64,000 bases of DNA from Bacteroidales bacterium (GTDB lineage Bacteria; Bacteroidota; Bacteroidia; Bacteroidales; VadinHA17): contig JADJLX010000003.1 of the NCBI GenBank assembly GCA_016709865.1, positions 62,001 to 126,000 of the forward strand, read 5' to 3'. This document shows, one piece after another, positions 29,560-36,832 of this stretch. Numbering within the stretch: the stretch's first letter is position 1; every line of letters starts with the position of its first letter. The notes beneath the pieces are model-generated. The model did not search any database, was not told where the DNA came from, and saw only the letters and a program-made list of their open reading frames with translations. Made by a program: the position numbers and the translations under genes.

Positions 29560-30329
29560 AAGAGCCCCGGCTTAAATGTTAAGTAGATTTTCTCTATTCT
29601 GAGGTTTCCCGGTGATTCGTCGGGGCAACTCCCTGAATTAAAGAACCAGCCTTTAACAAAGTATTCTGATTTTTCCTGTACATTGATCTGCAGGTTATAA
29701 GTATGCGGCTGGCCATCTTTCAGGTATTCAATAGTCTTTATATAGTGTCTCTTTCCTGTTTCTATACTGTCGGGATGACACATATACACGGTTGGCCGCG
29801 GGTTATAAGACTGGTCAGAAGGAGACAGGGTAACAGTATATGACAGATAATATATACCCTGACTGTTTGCCTTAAGAATAAAATTGGCAGAATCGATACC
29901 GGAACCATCAGGCAATAAATATGAATTCTCACCTTCCCATATATTCGCCATCCTTGATTGTATCTGGGCTACTTCAGCTTCATATCTCGATTGCATCTCA
30001 CTCAGTATTCCAAGTACCTGATCATAAATTTTAATAAGTTCCTTTGGCTTTTTAACATAATAATACTTGAGCGTCATATCCATTGCCTCCTTTGTATAAC
30101 CATGCATTTTAAACACATCCAGATGTGCCTTAAATGTATCGGAAAGTGAATATAGCTGTGAAGTTTTCGGAATAGAAAGCAAACCATCTGTAAGGTAAAG
30201 CTCTGTGATCAGTTTCACAAGTTCCTTTTCAGGAATCATGTTGCTATGCTCAACCCTGCTCTTCCTGGTTGAACAGGAACCTGCAATTAGTAAGAAGATC
30301 AGAAGACTGATGGTTATTAACCGCGTCAT
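29556..30329 (-). CDS. DUF4296 family lipoprotein
   Basis: A 257-residue predicted outer-envelope lipoprotein: a hydrophobic signal followed by the lipobox LIAGSC with Cys19. Residues ~30-125 (PEKELVKLITELYLTDGLL and KYYYVKKPKELIKIYDQVL, given as short pieces) match the DUF4296 pattern seen only in Bacteroidota. The C-terminal half looks beta-rich and ends with SGSCPDESPGNLRIEKIYLTFKP. Function unknown. It sits between a LolC/E-like permease and an amidohydrolase in the same operon, 5 bases after the permease gene. Confidence 0.75.
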   Translation of the reverse strand: MTRLITISLLIFLLIAGSCSTRKSRVEHSNMIPEKELVKLITELYLTDGLLSIPKTSQLYSLSDTFKAHLDVFKMHGYTKEAMDMTLKYYYVKKPKELIKIYDQVLGILSEMQSRYEAEVAQIQSRMANIWEGENSYLLPDGSGIDSANFILKANSQGIYYLSYTVTLSPSDQSYNPRPTVYMCHPDSIETGKRHYIKTIEYLKDGQPHTYNLQINVQEKSEYFVKGWFFNSGSCPDESPGNLRIEKIYLTFKPGLL

Positions 30330-30334
30330 TTTAT

Positions 30335-31555
30335 TTAAGTGTTTTTAAGAAACTTTTTTGTAAGAAACCTTACAGGGTACCATGCTGCCCAGTAACCTAT
30401 CAGCAGCACCGTAACCGGGACAATAATAAAATCTTTGAGTTTTATAACTACAGGATATGCATCCATAATCAGCGATTCGCTCTGTAGTTTGACCAGCCCG
30501 AAAGTCTGTTGCAGCCAGCAGATAGCGAAACCAAGGAAGACACCTGCCATGGCTCCGATTATCGATATCAGCCAGCCTTCAAAGATGAAAATCTTCTGAA
30601 TAAGGCTGTTATCAGCTCCCAGGCTCTTCAGTATTTCAATATCGCGTTCCTTTTCGATAATAAGCATTGTAAGTGATCCTATTATGTTGAACGAAGCAAT
30701 TATAAGTATTAGTGTGAGAATGAAGAAAATTGCCAGTCTTTCTGAGCGCATAACCTTATAAAACAACTCCTGCTGCTCATACTGATTTTGTACAACAAAT
30801 CCTTTTGCGAAAATTTCTGTTACTCTTTTTTGAACTGATTTAGGATCGGCGCCTTCTTTAAACCTGATCTCGATTGATGATACTCCCTCATACGTTTCAA
30901 TAAGGTTCCTCACAAAATCAATAGGCAGGTAAACATATTTTGAATCATACTCTTTCTCAACCTCAAAAATCCCTGAAGGGAAGACATACTGACGTTTCAG
31001 TGCATTTTCCGGATCAAGATTTGTGCTTGCATCTTTCCTGGGAACAATAATACTCAATTGTTGCACAAAGTTGATTCTCATCCCAAGGTTTACCGCTACT
31101 CCCATTCCCGGGATTGCAAAGGAGCGTCCTTTATCATCATTAAGGATAAAATCGCCTTCCCACATGGCACTGTCGATATTGGTCACCATTGCATAGTTGT
31201 CATCCACACCTTTAATTGTGGCTATGTATTGCCTGTCGCCATATTTAAGCAGGGCATTTTCTTCCAGGCTGAGAGAATAGCACGACAATCCTTCCACATT
31301 CGCCAGAAGCTTAAGTCTTGCAGTGTCAGGTATAAATGTTTTTCCTTCAGTAACAGTAATTTTTAAATCCGGATCAAAAGTGTTGAAGATCTTACTTACC
31401 ATTGTCTCCAGTCCGTTAAAGACCGAAAGAATGATTATCAGTGCCATTGTTCCGACAGCAACACCGGCTACTGAAACAGCTGAGATAACATTTATGGCGT
31501 TCCGCGATTTTTTTGCGAACAGATATCTCTTTGCTATGTATAATGAGAGCTTCAC
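30335..31555 (-). CDS. LolC/LolE-type ABC permease (FtsX/MacB fold)
   Basis: A 406-residue permease. One membrane segment is near the N-terminus (INVISAVSVAGVAVGTMALIIILSVFNGLE, given for location only as residues ~20-50). A large periplasmic domain covers residues 55-265. Three C-terminal membrane segments include ILIIASFNIIGSLTMLIIEK, followed by RDIEILKSLGADNSLIQKIF, the hallmark coupling helix of LolC/E. It probably releases lipoproteins from the inner membrane, with an ATPase encoded elsewhere. No LolD gene is adjacent. Only 5 bases separate it from the methyltransferase and the lipoprotein genes. Confidence 0.88.
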   Translation of the reverse strand: MKLSLYIAKRYLFAKKSRNAINVISAVSVAGVAVGTMALIIILSVFNGLETMVSKIFNTFDPDLKITVTEGKTFIPDTARLKLLANVEGLSCYSLSLEENALLKYGDRQYIATIKGVDDNYAMVTNIDSAMWEGDFILNDDKGRSFAIPGMGVAVNLGMRINFVQQLSIIVPRKDASTNLDPENALKRQYVFPSGIFEVEKEYDSKYVYLPIDFVRNLIETYEGVSSIEIRFKEGADPKSVQKRVTEIFAKGFVVQNQYEQQELFYKVMRSERLAIFFILTLILIIASFNIIGSLTMLIIEKERDIEILKSLGADNSLIQKIFIFEGWLISIIGAMAGVFLGFAICWLQQTFGLVKLQSESLIMDAYPVVIKLKDFIIVPVTVLLIGYWAAWYPVRFLTKKFLKNT

Positions 31556-31560
31556 TGTAT

Positions 31561-32370
31561 TTATTTTCTGGCAGTTACAAGCAGTCCAGTCCCTGTCTTA
31601 TGTGTAATATTCAGATCAAAAATGTTAAGAATTATTGATACCGGAAAGAAAATAAGATAATAAAACGGGAGAATTATGAAAAAGAGGTACGAGACATTCA
31701 GCATCTTCACCGGATATTTCATAGAGAGTCTCCATGAGATACCTCCGGGCTTACCGTAAGTATATCGCGCTTCAACTTTGCTGAAACCGGCCTTTGTAAG
31801 TTTTTCGGTTATTTCTTTTATCCCGTAACCGTCTCTCACATGCTCATCAATAAATGACTTATCATCATCATCATGCACATCGGAACCTCCCTGATCGGAA
31901 GGAGTGGAGATTATAAGGATCCCGTTGTTTTTGAGTGCCCTGCAGAAGTTGCTGAAAACAAGTACATCTTCCTCGATATGTTCCATCACATCTACCGAAA
32001 GGATGATATTATATTTATCCGACTCGTGAAGTTTTGTGAGATCACCGGTTTCAAATATAATCCTATCCGATAATCCTGCCCTGGCAAAGAAATTGTTGCA
32101 ATCTGTAATCTGCTCACTGTTGATGTCAACAGCCTTTATTCTCCATTGCTTATTCATCCGGCTCATCCGCCAGGTATACTGACCAAAACCTGAACCGGCG
32201 TCAAGCACTGAAGCTTCTCCGGTAAATTCGGCTGAAATTTTCCGCAGTGACTTTTTCACATGCCAGGTGCGGAGTAAAAGGAGATCAAGTAAAAAGTAGA
32301 GAGTCTTTCTCATCAGCTGCGATCCTGCAAAGAATCTGCCCAGCGATTTTTTTATTGGTTCGTACTGCAT
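31561..32370 (-). CDS. Class I SAM-dependent methyltransferase with C-terminal membrane segment
   Basis: A 269-residue protein. The SAM-binding motif ASVLDAGSGFGQYTWRMS is near residue 55, motif II-like NIILSVDVMEHIEEDV near 125 and LIISTPSDQGGSD near 155. After the catalytic domain comes a strongly hydrophobic stretch (residues ~225-250, SYLFFIILPFYYLIFFPVSI), unusual for soluble methyltransferases and suggesting a membrane-associated substrate such as a lipid or quinone. It lies 7 bases downstream of rbfA in an operon with a lipoprotein-release permease. Confidence 0.78.
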   Translation of the reverse strand: MQYEPIKKSLGRFFAGSQLMRKTLYFLLDLLLLRTWHVKKSLRKISAEFTGEASVLDAGSGFGQYTWRMSRMNKQWRIKAVDINSEQITDCNNFFARAGLSDRIIFETGDLTKLHESDKYNIILSVDVMEHIEEDVLVFSNFCRALKNNGILIISTPSDQGGSDVHDDDDKSFIDEHVRDGYGIKEITEKLTKAGFSKVEARYTYGKPGGISWRLSMKYPVKMLNVSYLFFIILPFYYLIFFPVSIILNIFDLNITHKTGTGLLVTARK

Positions 32371-32377
32371 ATAGATA

Positions 32378-32716
32378 TCAGGATTTCAGCAGCTTGTCTA
32401 TTTTGTCGATATAATCGAGACTGTCGTCAATATGGAAGGCTATATCGGGGACAATTCTTAACTGTGTTCTTACCTTGTGACCAAGATCGAACCTGATCTT
32501 GGAACTGTGCTCCTGTAAGGATTTAAGCACCTCATCCTGATTTGTGGCCGGGAAAATACTTATGTAGACTTTTGCAAATGACAGGTCGGGACTAATCCTT
32601 ACCCTGGTTATTGAGACCAGTTTTCCATGTGCAAATTCATTACCCCTCTTAAGAAATATGTCGGCCAGTTCTTTCTGAATTAACCTTGATACTTTTTTCT
32701 GTCTTGTCGATTCCAT
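32378..32716 (-). CDS. rbfA: Ribosome-binding factor A
   Basis: A 112-residue KH-fold protein that helps mature the 30S subunit and 16S rRNA 5' end. Typical pattern: TRQKKVSRLIQKELADIFLK at the N-terminus, VSITRVRISPDLSFAKVYISIFP in the middle, and LGHKVRTQLRIVPDIAFHIDDSLDYID at the C-terminus (landmarks RISPDLS, RTQLRIVP, DDSLDY). It is first in a five-gene minus-strand operon. Its upstream region shares a repeat-filled gap with divergent trpS. Confidence 0.93.
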   Translation of the reverse strand: MESTRQKKVSRLIQKELADIFLKRGNEFAHGKLVSITRVRISPDLSFAKVYISIFPATNQDEVLKSLQEHSSKIRFDLGHKVRTQLRIVPDIAFHIDDSLDYIDKIDKLLKS

Positions 32717-32764
32717 GGCCTGTAATATTTAGAGAGACAAAGGTAATAAAAAATGACGATTTTT

Positions 32765-32909
32765 GCCCCCCAACCCCCCTGAAGGGGGGCTTATTTCTGC
32801 TTATGAGAAAAATTTGCTTTCCTCTCACAAATTATCAATTTTAGGATAGTAAGTTAAAGAAAATCACCTATTTTACGAAATTAACCCCCCTTCAGGGGGG
32901 CAGGGGGGC
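32765..32909. repeat. G/C-run inverted repeat, family B copy 3
   Basis: gccccccaacccccctgaag at the left is mirrored by ttcaggggggcaggggggc at the right, with an A/T-rich centre of about 95 bases. It lies between the divergent rbfA and trpS genes, just upstream of the trpS promoter. Confidence 0.78.
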
Positions 32910-32956
32910 GTAATGTGCAACAGCATAATGCCATAACGCCTTTACGCCTTATTGCC

Positions 32957-32987
32957 TTTGTGCCTTTGCGCCATTTTATTACATTTG
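32957..32987 (+). promoter_or_regulatory. Consensus promoter for trpS
   Basis: TTTG at 32957-32960, a 19-base spacer and TACATTTG at 32980-32987: an exact match to the Bacteroidota consensus, 22 bases before the trpS ATG. Confidence 0.75.
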
Positions 32988-33009
32988 TGAAATTTTTATA
33001 GAAGGAAAA

Positions 33010-33999
33010 ATGGACACAGTTGTGAGTGGCATCAGGTCGACAGGGAACCTGCATCTCGGAAATTATTTCGGAGCGGTTAAGAACTTTCTCAAAATGCAGA
33101 AGGAGAATAACTGCTATTTTTTTATTGCTGATTACCATGCACTTACAACCCATCCCAAGCCTGAGGATCTACATGGAAATATAAAGCAGATACTTGCAGA
33201 ATACCTTGCCTGTGGAATCGATCCTGAAGTTGCAACAGTTTTTATCCAGAGCGATGTCCCTGAAGTCTCGGAATTATACCTGTTGCTCAACATGAACGCA
33301 TACGTCGGAGAGCTTGAGAGAACAGCTTCATTCAAGGATACCGTAAGAAAGCAGCCGGATAACATAAATGCTGGACTGCTGACATATCCGGTATTGATGG
33401 CTGCTGACATTATAATTCATAAAGCCCATAAGGTACCGGTTGGAAAAGATCAGGAGCAGCACCTCGAAATGACCCGCAGGTTTGCCAGAAGGTTTAACAT
33501 GATGTATGAAGTGAATTATTTCCCTGAGCCTGATGCATACAATTTCGGTCAGCAGCTGGTAAAGATACCCGGACTTGATGGTACAGGGAAGATGGGCAAA
33601 AGCGAAGGTAACGGAATATTTCTGGCTGATAAACCGGAGGATATCAGGAAGAAAGTTATGAGGGCAGTAACCGATACCGGACCAACTGAACCAAATCAGA
33701 AACCAACCGAAGCTGTTCAGAATCTTTTTACGATTATGAATGTGGTTTCAGAGGAATCTACTGTTAAATATTTCACAGAAAAATATGCTTCATGCGAAAT
33801 CAGATACGGCGACATGAAGAAGCAGCTTGCAGAGGATATTATAAAATTCACTGAACCGATTCGTCTAAGGATCAATGATATATTAACTGACAATAAATAT
33901 CTTTCAAAGGTGGTGGCTGCAGGTGCGGAGAAAGCACGGGCGAGCGCTTCAAAGACAGTGAGAGAGGTTCGCGAGATTATAGGCTACAGATCATTTTAG
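33010..33999 (+). CDS. trpS: Tryptophanyl-tRNA synthetase
   Basis: A 329-residue class Ic synthetase. The HIGH-like motif is TGNLHLGNYFGA at about residues 11-22. The KMSKS loop is KMGKSEGNGIFL near 195. VPVGKDQEQHLEMTR lies in the ATP/Trp pocket, and AADIIIHKAHKVPV is the usual 'aDILly-a--VPVG' region. Stand-alone transcription unit: a consensus promoter is upstream and the TonB receptor gene is convergent downstream. Confidence 0.95.
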   Translation: MDTVVSGIRSTGNLHLGNYFGAVKNFLKMQKENNCYFFIADYHALTTHPKPEDLHGNIKQILAEYLACGIDPEVATVFIQSDVPEVSELYLLLNMNAYVGELERTASFKDTVRKQPDNINAGLLTYPVLMAADIIIHKAHKVPVGKDQEQHLEMTRRFARRFNMMYEVNYFPEPDAYNFGQQLVKIPGLDGTGKMGKSEGNGIFLADKPEDIRKKVMRAVTDTGPTEPNQKPTEAVQNLFTIMNVVSEESTVKYFTEKYASCEIRYGDMKKQLAEDIIKFTEPIRLRINDILTDNKYLSKVVAAGAEKARASASKTVREVREIIGYRSF

Positions 34000-34000
34000 G

Positions 34001-34031
34001 GAAAAATAAAAGCCAGGGTTTTGGCCTGGCT
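34001..34031 (-). terminator. Intrinsic terminator (minus-strand reading)
   Basis: On the minus strand the hairpin AGCCAGG / CCTGGCT (34011-34017 with 34025-34031) is followed by TTTTATTTTT. It would end transcription of the TonB receptor gene coming from the right. For the trpS direction there is no T-tract. Confidence 0.65.
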
Positions 34032-34104
34032 GCCCCGATTGCTCAGGGATATGATTGAGATTGCCTTTGTTATATAGTATAAATCAAATTCCATGCCAAT
34101 ATTA

Positions 34105-34202
34105 CCTCATCCCAACCCCTCTCCCGGGGGATAGGGGCTAACTAGTTGATAGTATTATTCTTACCCTTTTCTCTCCTGGGAGAAGGGGGCAGTGGGATGA
34201 GG
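34105..34202. repeat. CCTCATCCC-type inverted repeat
   Basis: cctcatcccaacccctctcc at the left is mirrored by ggagaagggggcagtgggat at the right. It abuts the stop codon of the TonB receptor gene. It resembles no other repeat in the window. Confidence 0.65.
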
Positions 34203-34205
34203 CAC

Positions 34206-36617
34206 CTAAACAATCACTCTAAGCGACAAGATAAAATTCCTTCCGGGAGCCACAATACCCGATGAATAGGGCCTGTACCTTAAATCGAGAATATTTTCAA
34301 CTCCTGCATTAACAACAAGCCATTTTGTAAAATTACAGGTAGCCTTGCAGTTAAGGGTAAACCATCCCGGTGACCAGGGATTGCCATTTTCATCAGCTGC
34401 ATATATGTAGGGCTTTTCAGATTCCGAAGGTGGCATGTCCTTATTTCTCCTGGCTCCGTTATATGATGAATAGAGGTCGGCAGTGATTTTTGCAGTGGAA
34501 TAAACCAGATGTGTTGAGCCAAAAGCAGGAGCAGCATGGCGTAAAGGAATTCCTCCCTCTTCATATCCCTTTGTTAATGTCAGAGATGATCTTATCGAAA
34601 GATGTTCGGAGGCATTAACCTGAACATTAATATGAGTACCATAAACCCTTGCATAGTTTGCGTTAGTAATGGCCTGCACCTTGCTTAAAACCCCCTTGTA
34701 TACTATTGAATCCTCGCCGTTAAAAAGAAAATCGTGCCTCACCATTGCATTGTTGAGCATTGTATAAAATCCGGTAACATCGATGTGAAGAAATCCGGCG
34801 AAATCTTTTGAAAGACCCAGATCGATATTATATGCATACTCAGATTTAAGATCACTGTTTGGAACCACAACAACCCCTGCAACCGGATCGAATATTTTAC
34901 CTGTATCATCAAGGTTGGGAGCTCTGAATCCTGTTGAGGCATTTAAATTGATCTGCATCTTTTCATCAGGCCTGAAGACCAGACCTGCTGCTCCGGTAAG
35001 CGCACCATTTGACATCGATATTTCAGTGAAAGGTACATTGAAAAAAGAGTTGTCAATTATTGAGGAGTTAAGTGTCACATAGTTATATCTCAATCCTGTA
35101 TTGAAAGTTATCTTTTCAGTAAGGTTATTCTTGAACCCTGCATATGCTGCAATGCTGTTGTACCTGTTTTTACCGTCCGGGTATCTCGATGCCGCAGGAG
35201 TTAGGGCACCGTTTGTAATATTACGGGTATGAGCATTAGATACAACATCGTTATTCACATATTCAATGCCATAATAAATCAGCTGATCATCCGTCGAAAG
35301 GCTCTTGTCAAAATCAAAATTGGCACTTAAAATACCCACTTCATCAAATTGCTCATTGATAGTACTCTTTCCAAAACTCCTGTCGTGCCGGCTCTCGCGG
35401 TAATTTTGCTGAGCTGCGGTTACTTTAAGTTCGTCGAAAAGCCTGTTACCTTTTTTAAGGGTCAGCTGAAGACTATTCATCATCCAGATCTGCGGACCGT
35501 AATACCATTCGCCATACCGTAGTTTTCCCGACCTGTATTGGATTAATCTGTCATACCTTGGAACATCAGAGAGTCTGGAATAGTGATTTGCAAACACGAC
35601 ATCGAGATTCTCAGATAGCTTAACCCTCAGCTTATTCATCGTGTTCAGCTGGCTATAGCCTGAAAAATACTGAATATCGCGATTTGAATTTAACATAACC
35701 GAATCTTTAGCACCGTTGTTAACGACATATTCGGGACGGGTATATTCCTCATGTTTTCTTGAACCCATTTTTAAATTACTGAAGTCAGAATATGAGATAC
35801 TTGTAAGAAAAGCAATTTTTCTGCTTCCGATATTTAAGTCAAAATGGTTCGTTTTTTCTTTGTTAGCCGTAGCAAAACGGGTGAAAGCATCAGCTTTTAT
35901 GTAGAGCTTGTTTCCTGTGGTAAAGAGTGCTTTTTTTGTATGAAAATCCATCACCCCGCCTATAGCATCACTGCCATAGATGGTTGCACCCGGACCGAAA
36001 ATTATCTCGGTGGCCTCAATTGCAGAAGGATCGAGTGAGATAACGTTCTGTATATTCCCCTCGCGGTAAATTGCATTGTTCATTCGAACGCCGTCAACTA
36101 CTATAAGTACTCTGTTGGTAGCAAATCCCCTTATCATCGGACTTCCTCCTCCAAGCTGGCTTTTCTGAATAAAAACCTCATCAGATATTGCAAGGAGATC
36201 GGCAGCTGTCTGGGGATTCTGAAGTTCAGCAAGTGGTTTAAGAACAGATGTAATCTTATTCGGCACCTCAGTTTTATTCTGCTCCCATCGGTTTGCGGAG
36301 ATCACAAACTCTTCCATAGCGAAAAGCTTCCTGTTCAGTTTAATATTAAAATTGCTCTTATTGATCTCTTCAATACTAAGGCAAAGCCGTTCAAAAGTAA
36401 AGTGATGAAAGCAAATTACATCCTTCTCTCCAAACGCAGAAATATCTGCTTTCCCCGATCTGTTTGTATAGATAAATTTTGATCCCGACTCATTAGTAAG
36501 TGCAACATCAGCAACAGGCTTAAGGTCCTCACTGTCAACAACAGTAACTATTTGTGAATAAGAGTTTACCAGTAAAATGAAAGGTAATAAGCATATAAGG
36601 ATCAAAGACTTTTTCAT
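34206..36617 (-). CDS. TonB-dependent receptor, haem/haemoglobin type
   Basis: An 803-residue outer-membrane transporter. A signal peptide (residues 1-21) is followed by a carboxypeptidase-like regulatory domain (~25-100), a plug domain (~115-235) and a 22-strand barrel. Plug motifs SPMIRGFATNRVLIVVDGVRMNNA and GPGATIYGSDAIGGVMDFHT (landmarks IRGFATNR and YGSDAIGG) are those of the haemoglobin/transferrin/lactoferrin receptor family. The barrel ends in a phenylalanine-containing SLRVIV C-terminus. Iron or haem uptake is likely; no haem-handling gene is adjacent. A terminator follows at 34001. Confidence 0.88.
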   Translation of the reverse strand: MKKSLILICLLPFILLVNSYSQIVTVVDSEDLKPVADVALTNESGSKFIYTNRSGKADISAFGEKDVICFHHFTFERLCLSIEEINKSNFNIKLNRKLFAMEEFVISANRWEQNKTEVPNKITSVLKPLAELQNPQTAADLLAISDEVFIQKSQLGGGSPMIRGFATNRVLIVVDGVRMNNAIYREGNIQNVISLDPSAIEATEIIFGPGATIYGSDAIGGVMDFHTKKALFTTGNKLYIKADAFTRFATANKEKTNHFDLNIGSRKIAFLTSISYSDFSNLKMGSRKHEEYTRPEYVVNNGAKDSVMLNSNRDIQYFSGYSQLNTMNKLRVKLSENLDVVFANHYSRLSDVPRYDRLIQYRSGKLRYGEWYYGPQIWMMNSLQLTLKKGNRLFDELKVTAAQQNYRESRHDRSFGKSTINEQFDEVGILSANFDFDKSLSTDDQLIYYGIEYVNNDVVSNAHTRNITNGALTPAASRYPDGKNRYNSIAAYAGFKNNLTEKITFNTGLRYNYVTLNSSIIDNSFFNVPFTEISMSNGALTGAAGLVFRPDEKMQINLNASTGFRAPNLDDTGKIFDPVAGVVVVPNSDLKSEYAYNIDLGLSKDFAGFLHIDVTGFYTMLNNAMVRHDFLFNGEDSIVYKGVLSKVQAITNANYARVYGTHINVQVNASEHLSIRSSLTLTKGYEEGGIPLRHAAPAFGSTHLVYSTAKITADLYSSYNGARRNKDMPPSESEKPYIYAADENGNPWSPGWFTLNCKATCNFTKWLVVNAGVENILDLRYRPYSSGIVAPGRNFILSLRVIV

Positions 36618-36666
36618 GAATAAGGTCTAAATATGTTGTAAAAATAGCAAAAAGTTGGAGTTTTTT

Positions 36667-36773
36667 TAACCACAAAGAACACAAAGGTATCACTAAGGAC
36701 GCAAAGTTAAAACATTGAAATTCAGTCCTTTGTGCCCTTTGTGTAAAGCCTTGGTGCCCTTTGTGGTGAAAGA
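36667..36773. repeat. CACAAAG-type inverted repeat, copy 2
   Basis: The left arm aaccacaaagaacacaaagg and the right arm cctttgtggtg are mirrored, with internal acacaaagg and cctttgtg units. It is related to the copy at 17754-17859 and lies between the divergent TonB receptor gene and the 894-residue unknown gene. Confidence 0.7.
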
Positions 36774-36832
36774 AAGATATGGGTAACACATAATTTGTTA
36801 ATTTTGAAAAGAGTATTACTTATCCAAAGGAC

